In this document: positions 1 to 4,667 of the stretch, in pieces
How the letters are laid out: each line of letters starts with the position of its first letter
How positions within the stretch are numbered: position 1 is the stretch's first letter
DNA from: Candidatus Forterrea sp.
Lineage (GTDB): Archaea; Iainarchaeota; Iainarchaeia; Iainarchaeales; JAAZKV01
Assembly: GCA_020717885.1 (NCBI GenBank)
Contig: DYDN01000015.1
Location: 1-13,808 of the forward strand
Length of the DNA stretch: 13,808 nt
Direction: 5' to 3'
Made by a program: the position numbers and the translations under genes
Notes under the pieces: generated by a model
Seen by the model: only the letters and a program-made list of their open reading frames with translations
Told to the model about the DNA's origin: nothing
Databases searched by the model: none

Positions 1-2
1 AT

Positions 3-167
3 AAGAAAAAATGGCAACAACAACAAGCCTACGGCACACGATGGGCAATAGAAACCATGTTCTCAACCATTAAACGCAGATTCGGACAACACACCCAATC
101 AACTAAATACCACAACATGCAACACGAACAAATATACAAACTACAACTCCAAAACCAATTATTGTAA
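3..167 (+). CDS. DDE transposase, C-terminal end (partial, cut by window edge)
   Basis: This is the last 54 codons of a transposase whose body lies left of the window. The frame opens at base 3 without a start and ends at TAA 165-167. The motif YGTRWAIETMFSTIKRRFG matches the C-terminal signature of IS4/IS5-type DDE transposases (RWxIExxFsxiKRrFG), in which the Glu of the RWxIE block is normally the third catalytic acidic residue. The end, reading IYKLQLQNQLL, also fits the family (E-x-x-K-x-x-L-x-N-x-L). Codons are extremely A/C-rich with many Gln and Thr, unlike the trp genes. Whether the element is intact cannot be told from this window. Family assignment is fairly secure; the exact IS group is not. 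Confidence 0.7.
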   Translation, partial: KKKWQQQQAYGTRWAIETMFSTIKRRFGQHTQSTKYHNMQHEQIYKLQLQNQLL

Positions 168-252
168 CAATTAGCCCAAAAAGAACCAATTAACCAAAAA
201 CACAAACAATTACGCAACACAGCAGGAAACGCCCGCACGCCAAGAACAATTA

Positions 253-272
253 AATCAACCAACAGGTTGATT
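253..272 (+). terminator. Hairpin followed by T-rich run, downstream of transposase
   Basis: An 8-bp perfect inverted repeat (AATCAACC, loop AACA, GGTTGATT) is followed at once by CTTTTTCT. It lies 85 nt after the transposase stop. It could be a transcription terminator or part of the element's terminal region. No second copy of the repeat is in the window, so an insertion-sequence end cannot be confirmed. Confidence 0.4.
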
Positions 273-282
273 CTTTTTCTAC

Positions 283-297
283 TTTAACCATATTAAT
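283..297 (+). promoter_or_regulatory. TATA-like box for the 320-756 gene pair
   Basis: An AT-rich stretch (TTTAACCATATTAAT) is centred about 27 nt before the ATG at 320. This is the distance expected if transcription starts at or next to the start codon. No Shine-Dalgarno is seen before that ATG, which agrees with a leaderless mRNA. The call rests on spacing and composition only. Confidence 0.3.
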
Positions 298-319
298 CAC
301 CCAAACAGCAATAGTTAGC

Positions 320-487
320 ATGGAAGAGCGAATACTTGATTATTCTAATGAGAACGAAATTACGCACATCATTAACGAAATGGCTGATAAGTACTTTCTC
401 TTCGTAAAACACTCCCCCAGAACAAAACAACTCCACTTTAAGAAATTCCCAACAGAACCCGAAACAATTATCACAAGTGACCCCTAA
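320..487 (+). CDS. Small hypothetical protein (55 aa), first gene of a two-gene unit
   Basis: This is an ATG-to-TAA frame of 55 codons, starting MEERILDYSNENEITHIINE and ending ITSDP. I do not recognise it. The product is mixed-charge, has no membrane segment or Cys pair, and would be an alpha/beta-like cytosolic mini-protein. Its support is positional: the stop codon TAA overlaps the ATG of the next gene by one base (TAATG), and an AT-rich box lies at leaderless spacing upstream. An in-frame stop at 251-253 with no other start between makes ATG 320 the only good start. It may be a partner of the downstream HTH-like protein, but that is inference. It could also be a chance ORF. Confidence 0.45.
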   Translation: MEERILDYSNENEITHIINEMADKYFLFVKHSPRTKQLHFKKFPTEPETIITSDP

Positions 488-756
488 TGACCTTAACCGT
501 ACTTGAGAATGCTTACCTAAAAAAGGCTGAACAGCACCCAAACTACTCCCCCCTCCACGAAAGACTCCTCCTTAAACTCCTACACGAAAACAAACACTAC
601 ACAAAAGAAGAACTCCTCTGCTTCGCGAACTATTGCGAAAAAAAACTCGACAAAATAATAAAAGAACTCGAAACAACCGGAACCATAACAACAAAAGGGT
701 GGCTAGTAAAAGCCATGGAGAAAGAGGAACTAATGGAGAAGATAAAGACCAGGTAA
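487..756 (+). CDS. Small winged-helix-like protein (89 aa), function unknown
   Basis: Starts at an ATG overlapping the stop of the preceding 55-codon gene (TAATG), so translation is probably coupled. Residues about 22-72 fit a winged-helix pattern: a helix (HERLLLKLLHEN), a second helix (TKEELLCFANYC), a recognition-type helix (KKLDKIIKELETTG), then a short wing-like strand (TITTKGWLV). This would suit DNA binding, but no specific family is recognised. The C-terminus is a charged helix. The coding strand is A/C-rich like the neighbouring transposase remnant and unlike the trp operon, so the segment may have arrived with the mobile DNA. With the upstream small gene it could form a regulator/partner or toxin-antitoxin-like unit; nothing in the sequence proves it. 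Confidence 0.55.
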   Translation: MTLTVLENAYLKKAEQHPNYSPLHERLLLKLLHENKHYTKEELLCFANYCEKKLDKIIKELETTGTITTKGWLVKAMEKEELMEKIKTR

Positions 757-816
757 CCAAAATAGCATCTTTAAGAAAACAGCATAAATAAAATACACTT
801 ATTCAATGATTTTACT

Positions 817-942
817 ATGATTAAATGCGTTATTTTTGATTTTGGAGATACGCTAGTTAATACAAAAATAAAAACTCTTGTAAAACAGTACTGGGAAAGA
901 CTACTTCCTTATTTTGGGAAAAAAGCTGAATTCAAAGACTAA
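817..942 (+). pseudogene. N-terminal remnant of a HAD-superfamily hydrolase
   Basis: ATG to TAA, 41 codons, beginning MIKCVIFDFGDTLVNT. This is the motif I strand of haloacid-dehalogenase-type phosphatases (hhhhDxDGT/V), here D-F-G-D-T: the nucleophile Asp and the T are present and the second Asp of the usual DxD is Gly. Full HAD enzymes have about 200 or more residues with a cap and three further motifs, all absent. I found no continuation in other frames before the convergent gene at 969. An AT-rich box (AAATAAAATA, about 787-796) lies about 26 nt before the ATG, so the old promoter seems to survive. Best read as a truncated gene; a functional micropeptide is unlikely. Confidence 0.6.
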
Positions 943-968
943 TGAAAACAACACCTTTTGACAAGTAA

Positions 969-1310
969 TCACTTGAACCGTATCTCTATCGTATCTATTT
1001 GCGGTTCAACAAATACTTCTCTTCCTTCTTTTCGTTTTTTCACTAGCCCATTTGTCTCTAGGAATAAAACATCCCTGCTGATTGCTTCCTGCTTGCGATT
1101 AGTTTCTAGGGCAAGCCCGCAAATAGTCGGCTCATATTCCATTAATTGTTTCAATAAGTGAATCCTTTGAGGGGAGAGTAATTGGTTTACTTCGCTTGGA
1201 GATTTAACATAAATTGTATGAGTATTAGGCTGTGCCTTGGAAGGGTCTTTGAATACCTTTCGCATATCCTCCAGCATATCTCCACCAACTTTTATAATAA
1301 GTTTTTTCAT
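969..1310 (-). CDS. HTH transcriptional regulator / antitoxin-like (HVO_A0114-type)
   Basis: A 113-residue protein from ATG 1310; a GTG three codons upstream at 1319 is an alternative start. The middle (residues about 35-105) reads as a winged helix: VKSPSEVNQLLSPQRIHLLK, then PTICGLALETNRKQEAISRD as the helix-turn-helix, then LFLETNGLVKKRKEGREVFVEP as the wing. The layout (S/P-x-E-x-x-x-x-LSPxRhxLL followed by RDVxxLExxGLV) is that of small archaeal HVO_A0114-family putative DNA-binding proteins, often found beside toxin-like partners. It lies 45 nt (36 nt from the GTG) downstream of a TumE/DUF7718-like gene on the same strand, so the two are probably co-transcribed and it may repress that promoter. 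The family is a recollection of the pattern, not a search result. Confidence 0.65.
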   Translation of the reverse strand: MKKLIIKVGGDMLEDMRKVFKDPSKAQPNTHTIYVKSPSEVNQLLSPQRIHLLKQLMEYEPTICGLALETNRKQEAISRDVLFLETNGLVKKRKEGREVFVEPQIDTIEIRFK

Positions 1311-1355
1311 AACAACCACATAAAGTATAACTACACAGGTTATATATATTATTTT

Positions 1356-1676
1356 CTACCCGCCAAATGAAAGCAAATATTTCCTCCAATTAGCGCGGAT
1401 TGACTGCACACAGTGCTCAATGAACTCAAACCCGGTTGCATCAGATAAATATAATTTATCGCAAGGTTTATGTAAATAGAATTTGTGAACATGCAACGAT
1501 TCTTTCTCGCTAAAATCATAACGCAGCACTTCAGCCAACCTTCCATAAACTATGCTTAAATAAACAACAGAGAATCTCAATATTTGCCTCCCCGAATCAT
1601 CAATAATCAGCCTTGTGAAAATCTTGTTCTCACTAGCGCCATCAAGCCCTTCTTCCCATGAAGTTTCAAAAACCAT
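1356..1676 (-). CDS. TumE/DUF7718-like small protein, putative toxin partner
   Basis: A 106-residue protein from ATG 1676 (a TTG at 1688 would add four residues). The core runs from a beta-rich stretch (RQILRFSVVYLSIVYG) to a VLRYDF segment and a His-rich strand (HVHKFYLH), and ends with a helix holding NWRKYLLSF. The R-Y-D followed by H-x-H pattern recalls TumE (DUF6516) and DUF7718 proteins, which sit beside HVO_A0114-type HTH proteins as here. Gene order is effector first, HTH second. Upstream a TTTTTATA box lies about 25 nt before ATG 1676, so the message is probably leaderless. Toxicity is inferred from neighbours and family resemblance only. Confidence 0.55.
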   Translation of the reverse strand: MVFETSWEEGLDGASENKIFTRLIIDDSGRQILRFSVVYLSIVYGRLAEVLRYDFSEKESLHVHKFYLHKPCDKLYLSDATGFEFIEHCVQSIRANWRKYLLSFGG

Positions 1677-1696
1677 AAACAATGCCAAAAATTCAA

Positions 1697-1706
1697 GTAT
1701 AAAAAT
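1697..1706 (-). promoter_or_regulatory. TATA box for the toxin-antitoxin-like pair
   Basis: On the minus strand the sequence TTTTTATACT lies about 25 nt before the ATG at 1676. This is the archaeal TATA-to-start distance for a leaderless message. The 1689-1816 interval between this gene pair and lysS otherwise holds only T-rich tracts (minus strand), which probably end the lysS transcript. Confidence 0.4.
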
Positions 1707-1816
1707 GACAAGGCTTGTTTCGACAATTGACTTACTAAAAAGAATAAGTTTTAGACTTTGTATAAAGAAAAGACAGAATTAGTTAATTAACTGAAAGAAA
1801 TACGCTAAAGAGTTTT

Positions 1817-4156
1817 TCACAACACCCTCTTCTCCGCTTTCGCCCCCAAGTATTTCTCCGCGAGCGTACAAAATTCTTTCAGAGCATTTTCCAATTCATC
1901 TTCTTTTAGCATGCTCTCAATGTATACAACAGCATTCTTCGTGTTTTCTGTGAACTTGGTTTTGTCTGCTTCTCTCCAGTTCCAGCGCCTGCAAAGAACA
2001 TCTTTATCATCACGATAAATTACTTCGCCCCTATTTGGGTGTTCCTTCATTTTTCCGCCAATCATAAAAAAGTCTTCCGTACCATCAGCAATGCATAATC
2101 TAACTTTCCCTTCAACCTTATCCAAATCATCTCCGCCTGCGGGAAGCAAGTGTTTAATTGAAATGTAATTGTATAAATCAACAAGCGCGTTTATGTTCGG
2201 AAGCGAATTGTTATTCAAAACTCTTCGAACCAAAGCATCAACTGACGGTTTGTTCTTTGCAGGATCACCATTAAACAGTGCATAAGCCTCCCTCCATGCT
2301 TTTAACTGAGGGATTGTAATTGGTTCTACTCCAATAAATCTTGCGCGTAAATCAGTTTCAGCGGAGCAAAGGAGCGCAGTAATTTCTTTATTCTCTTTTA
2401 CATTCTTTACCCCGTTAAGAACAACTACTCCTGAGCGAAACTGAGGATACTTTGTTGTAATTTCCCCACTTATTTCAAACTTTAATCCATTCAAATCAAG
2501 TTCTTTTGTATTTGAAGCAGTTGCTTTCTTCAAAACGGGTTTCTCAATCGAATCCAAAATCTTTTTCACTTTTGACAAACCAATTACGAGCATGAAGTGA
2601 GTAAGTTTTGGACCAAAATCCTTGTTGATAAGCGCCCTATAGAACGCGGTAAAGAAAGTTTTTTGGTCAAGCGAGATTTCTTTTGTTACTCTGCCAAATA
2701 ATTCAATTAATTCATCCTCTTTCTTTCCAATGAGTTGAGAGGAAACAAGTTTTATGGCTTTTCTCTGCGCATCAGATAATATCGTTTTTGCTTCATCGCT
2801 CGTTTCTTCATTTACACTAAATTTGAAACTCTCTTCCGCATAATTCTCTATCCACGCTTTTGCCCTATCAACCATTGCATCGCAATATTTTTTATCTTTT
2901 GAATTAAAGAACTCCGCAATTTTTTTCTTATCAAACTGGTAAGTTTGCGCAACAGTAACCATGTGCCTAAAATCAATCTGCTCAGGCATTTCTTTTGGAA
3001 GCGTAACACAACTTAGTTCGTAAACCCTGTTGTTTAATTCAACATCTTCTTTTGCAATTGCTTCTTTTCCAAAATACATTCGCTCAACTTTCTGAAATTC
3101 TGAATATGCTCTTATTACATCCATTCCCTCAAAACTAATTTCAAAAGATTTTGATGGTTTCTTTGAAGCAAAAGTGTATCTTAATAATTCTGGAGAATAA
3201 ACTTCAAGCATTTCATTCAAATCAACAGTATTTCCTTTTGAGGAAGACATTTTTCCGCCCTGCCCCTTAATCGCAATAAATTCATACATCAAGTGAATTG
3301 GGGCTTCTCTTCCCCAAAGCTCTTTTACTATTAGCGCCGCAGTGGTATTACTTCCGCCTTCGCTTGAGTGATCCTTTCCGCTCGGCTCAAAATCAACTTT
3401 TTCAAAATTCCATCTCATCGGCCAATCAACGCGCCAAACTAATTTTATAATTCCTTTTTTTCTAATATCAAATGTATCCGTGTGAGCGCAAACACATTTG
3501 TAAGAAACCATGTACTTCTCATCGTAACCAGTGATTTCTGTTTCATCCGAGTGGCACTTCTCGCAGAAAATTGAGGAAGGATACCAATTCTCTTCCAGCG
3601 GCTCTTCTCTGTACAAATCAAGGATTTTTGCGATTCGTTTTCTATTAATCATCGCGAACTTTATTTCTTCAGCATAAAAAGATTTTTTGTATCTCTCCGC
3701 CTGGTAAATGAACTCAACATTAATTCCAACATCAGGGAGGCGCTTCTCAACTTCCACCTCAAAGTGCCTTGCGTAACTCTTTTCTTTTCTAAAAGGGTCA
3801 GGGACATCAACTATCGGATAGCGCAAGTGCTTTGTCAGCATTTCCTGCTCTGGCATATTCACAGGAACCTTTCTAAAAACATCATAATCATCCCAGGAAT
3901 AAATGAATCTAACTTTTTTCCCGAGTTTTCGTAAAGCTTTAGCAACTAAATCAACCGTAATTATTTCCCTGAAGTTTCCAATATGAACTACACCTGAAGG
4001 AGTAATTCCTGAGGCAACAGTAAAAGAATCCTGATTAGGTTTTGCCTTAATTATCTGCGCCGCAACCTCATCAGCCCAATGAATCTTATCCTTTGGCTCT
4101 CTTTCCGCAACAGGATTTACCTTAGCTTGAGGGCTTTTCTCATTAGCTTGCTTCAT
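1817..4156 (-). CDS. lysS: Class I lysyl-tRNA synthetase fused to a C-terminal B3/B4 editing-type domain
   Basis: Charges tRNA-Lys with lysine in the cytosol. Residues 1-24 are a charged, likely disordered tail. The class I Rossmann core follows, with HIGN at 58-61 (HIGH motif), the LysRS-I signatures WRVDWPMRW and SGKDH around 241-263, and KMSSSKG at 302-308. A Cys cluster (C198, C201, C221, C223) suits zinc binding. The alpha-helical tRNA-binding part runs to about 545. Ordinary archaeal LysRS-I ends near 500-550 residues. Here about 225 more follow (552-776), reading as a B3/B4 domain as in PheRS beta and free-standing COG3382 proteins, with PSVDALVRR, LPNINALVDLYNYISIKHLL and CRRWNWREADKTKF. 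No frameshift or stop lies between the parts. An AT-rich box sits 27 nt before the ATG. The synthetase call is very secure; an editing role for the tail is inferred. Confidence 0.95.
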   Translation of the reverse strand: MKQANEKSPQAKVNPVAEREPKDKIHWADEVAAQIIKAKPNQDSFTVASGITPSGVVHIGNFREIITVDLVAKALRKLGKKVRFIYSWDDYDVFRKVPVNMPEQEMLTKHLRYPIVDVPDPFRKEKSYARHFEVEVEKRLPDVGINVEFIYQAERYKKSFYAEEIKFAMINRKRIAKILDLYREEPLEENWYPSSIFCEKCHSDETEITGYDEKYMVSYKCVCAHTDTFDIRKKGIIKLVWRVDWPMRWNFEKVDFEPSGKDHSSEGGSNTTAALIVKELWGREAPIHLMYEFIAIKGQGGKMSSSKGNTVDLNEMLEVYSPELLRYTFASKKPSKSFEISFEGMDVIRAYSEFQKVERMYFGKEAIAKEDVELNNRVYELSCVTLPKEMPEQIDFRHMVTVAQTYQFDKKKIAEFFNSKDKKYCDAMVDRAKAWIENYAEESFKFSVNEETSDEAKTILSDAQRKAIKLVSSQLIGKKEDELIELFGRVTKEISLDQKTFFTAFYRALINKDFGPKLTHFMLVIGLSKVKKILDSIEKPVLKKATASNTKELDLNGLKFEISGEITTKYPQFRSGVVVLNGVKNVKENKEITALLCSAETDLRARFIGVEPITIPQLKAWREAYALFNGDPAKNKPSVDALVRRVLNNNSLPNINALVDLYNYISIKHLLPAGGDDLDKVEGKVRLCIADGTEDFFMIGGKMKEHPNRGEVIYRDDKDVLCRRWNWREADKTKFTENTKNAVVYIESMLKEDELENALKEFCTLAEKYLGAKAEKRVL

Positions 4157-4177
4157 AAAACAATTCAGCGGCGGATA

Positions 4178-4188
4178 GTTAAAAAAAC
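4178..4188 (-). promoter_or_regulatory. TATA-like box for lysS
   Basis: On the minus strand GTTTTTTTAAC is centred about 27 nt before the lysS ATG (4156), with no Shine-Dalgarno between. This indicates a leaderless lysS message transcribed divergently from the leader RNA and trp operon. The two promoters are about 100 bp apart. Confidence 0.4.
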
Positions 4189-4249
4189 TTGGTTTTGGTC
4201 AATTAAACTGCAAGCAACCCTGCTGATTTTACGTCCAAACCCCCATTAA

Positions 4250-4263
4250 TGTACAAATTGTCA
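4250..4263 (+). promoter_or_regulatory. TGTACA-containing near-palindrome, possible operator
   Basis: TGTACA at 4250-4255 overlaps the inverted repeat ACAA-A-TTGT (4253-4261), about 25-30 bp upstream of the TATA box at 4283-4290. TGTACA is the known TRP box of the TrpY repressor of Methanothermobacter. No TrpY-like gene lies in this window, and one hexamer can occur by chance (another lies inside trpG), so this is a weak call. Confidence 0.2.
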
Positions 4264-4275
4264 CACCTAAACCCA

Positions 4276-4290
4276 AAAAGCCTTTATAAA
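4276..4290 (+). promoter_or_regulatory. Strong archaeal BRE/TATA promoter upstream of tRNA-Trp/trp region
   Basis: AAAAAGCCTTTATAAA is the best TATA element in the window: TTTATAAA at 4283-4290 preceded by a purine-rich BRE-like AAAAAG. Its centre is 26-27 nt before A4313, which predicts that transcription starts at or next to the ATG of the MERLVWSQ mini-ORF. Confidence 0.65.
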
Positions 4291-4312
4291 GGACGAGAAC
4301 TGCTTATGTGTT

Positions 4313-4339
4313 ATGGAAAGACTTGTCTGGAGTCAATGA
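4313..4339 (+). CDS. Candidate leaderless Trp leader peptide, MERLVWSQ
   Basis: ATG GAA AGA CTT GTC TGG AGT CAA TGA encodes eight residues with one Trp codon (4328-4330), third from the stop. The ATG sits 26-27 nt from the centre of a strong TATA box, the spacing of the other first-gene starts here, so it would be translated from the 5' end of a leaderless RNA. Codons 2-7 lie wholly or partly in the 5' arm of the 14-bp hairpin. The only wobble pair of that stem is the T of TGG: a C there would pair perfectly but encode Arg. tRNA-Trp and the trp genes follow. One Trp codon is weak evidence, and chance cannot be excluded. Confidence 0.35.
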   Translation: MERLVWSQ

Positions 4340-4385
4340 ATATTCTATTTGTAGGCTCACCTCATTTAACTTCCGGACAAGTCTT
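4318..4385 (+). repeat. 14-bp inverted repeat (hairpin stem of the leader RNA)
   Basis: The arms are AAGACTTGTCTGGA and TCCGGACAAGTCTT, separated by 40 nt, with a single G-U pair in RNA. It is the most stable simple hairpin I see outside the tRNA. No target-site duplication flanks it, which argues against a tiny mobile element. Confidence 0.75.
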
Positions 4386-4407
4386 GCTCACCAATTAATT
4401 GTTTATC

Positions 4408-4427
4408 CAAGCTACCGCTGTTTTTTT
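4408..4427 (+). terminator. T7 tract with weak hairpin, between leader RNA and tRNA-Trp
   Basis: A four-pair bulged stem (CAAGC, loop TACC, GCTG) is followed immediately by seven T (4421-4427). Archaeal RNA polymerase terminates at such U-tracts. The same TTTTTTTAAT could instead act as a TATA-like box for a start near 4452, giving tRNA-Trp its own promoter. Both readings are plausible. Confidence 0.4.
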
Positions 4428-4482
4428 AATTCAAACGAACAATTCTTAGTCTGGCGGCGCCACTAACTAACTCCAAAAAATC

Positions 4483-4553
4483 GGGGGTATAGTATAGTGG
4501 TAATACAAAAGGCTCCAGACCTTTTGATCAGGGTTCGATTCCCTGTGCCCCCA
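4483..4553 (+). tRNA. tRNA-Trp (anticodon CCA)
   Basis: A complete 71-nt cloverleaf without an intron. The acceptor stem is 4483-4489 with 4546-4552 (five G-C, a U-G, an A-U). The D arm is GTAT/ATAC with loop AGTGGTA. The anticodon stem is AAAGG/CCTTT with loop CTCCAGA, giving anticodon CCA at 4515-4517, which reads UGG. The T arm is CAGGG/CCCTG with loop TTCGATT, and the discriminator is A4553. CCA is not encoded. The anticodon is C-C-A, not U-C-A, so UGA is not reassigned to Trp by this tRNA. It ends 35 nt before the probable trpB start codon (ATG 4589) and points the same way, so it may be processed out of the 5' end of the trp transcript. Confidence 0.95.
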
Positions 4554-4588
4554 TAACAAGCGCCCAAAAGCACGATGGAGATGAGAAA

Positions 4589-4667
4589 ATGAAGAAAGAA
4601 ATGAGAGAAACAAAAAGAAGGGATTTACCCCGGCGTCAATGATGCATACTTCGGAGAATTTGGCGGA
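4589..4667 (+). other. trpB: Frameshifted 5' segment of trpB
   Basis: In frame with trpB, codons 4617-4667 encode EGIYPGVNDAYFGEFGG, the conserved TrpB N-terminus (YFGEFGG-M occurs in Salmonella TrpB). Reading back, that frame meets TGA 4602-4604 with no ATG, GTG or TTG. A natural start, ATG 4589, has GGAG eight nt upstream (4577-4580) and reads MKKEMRETK, but in the other frame. Skipping one A in the A5 run 4612-4616 joins the two. The cause may be a sequencing or assembly insertion, a real mutation, programmed +1 slippage, or a rare AUU start at 4623. Confidence 0.65.

Larger units (their letters stand above)
4313..4427 (+). ncRNA. Predicted structured leader RNA or small RNA ahead of tRNA-Trp and trp genes
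   Basis: From the predicted start (about 4313) to a T7 tract (4421-4427) would be a ~115-nt RNA. It is dominated by a hairpin: 4318-4331 pairs with 4372-4385 over 14 bp with one G-U (T4328-G4375). An upper helix may form between 4335-4339 and 4362-4366. The loop carries TCACCTC (4357-4363), matching the 16S rRNA anti-Shine-Dalgarno tail, and GCTCACC recurs just after the stem (4386-4392). A weak hairpin (C4408-G4420, loop TACC) directly precedes the T7. It lacks the C/D boxes, K-turn and ACA box of guide RNAs. It could be an attenuator-like leader or an independent sRNA. Confidence 0.5.

Noticed and set aside
168..288. Readthrough extension of the transposase past its TAA
   Set aside because: The transposase family normally ends at the N-x-L motif reached just before the stop; the downstream frame is low-complexity Gln/Asn/Lys.
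4318..4385. Tiny transposon (MITE) with 14-bp terminal repeats
   Set aside because: No target-site duplication, no second copy in the window, and a promoter and T-tract frame it as an RNA.
4313..4427. C/D or H/ACA guide RNA
   Set aside because: No C and D boxes in the right places, no K-turn GA pairs and no ACA at the expected 3' position.
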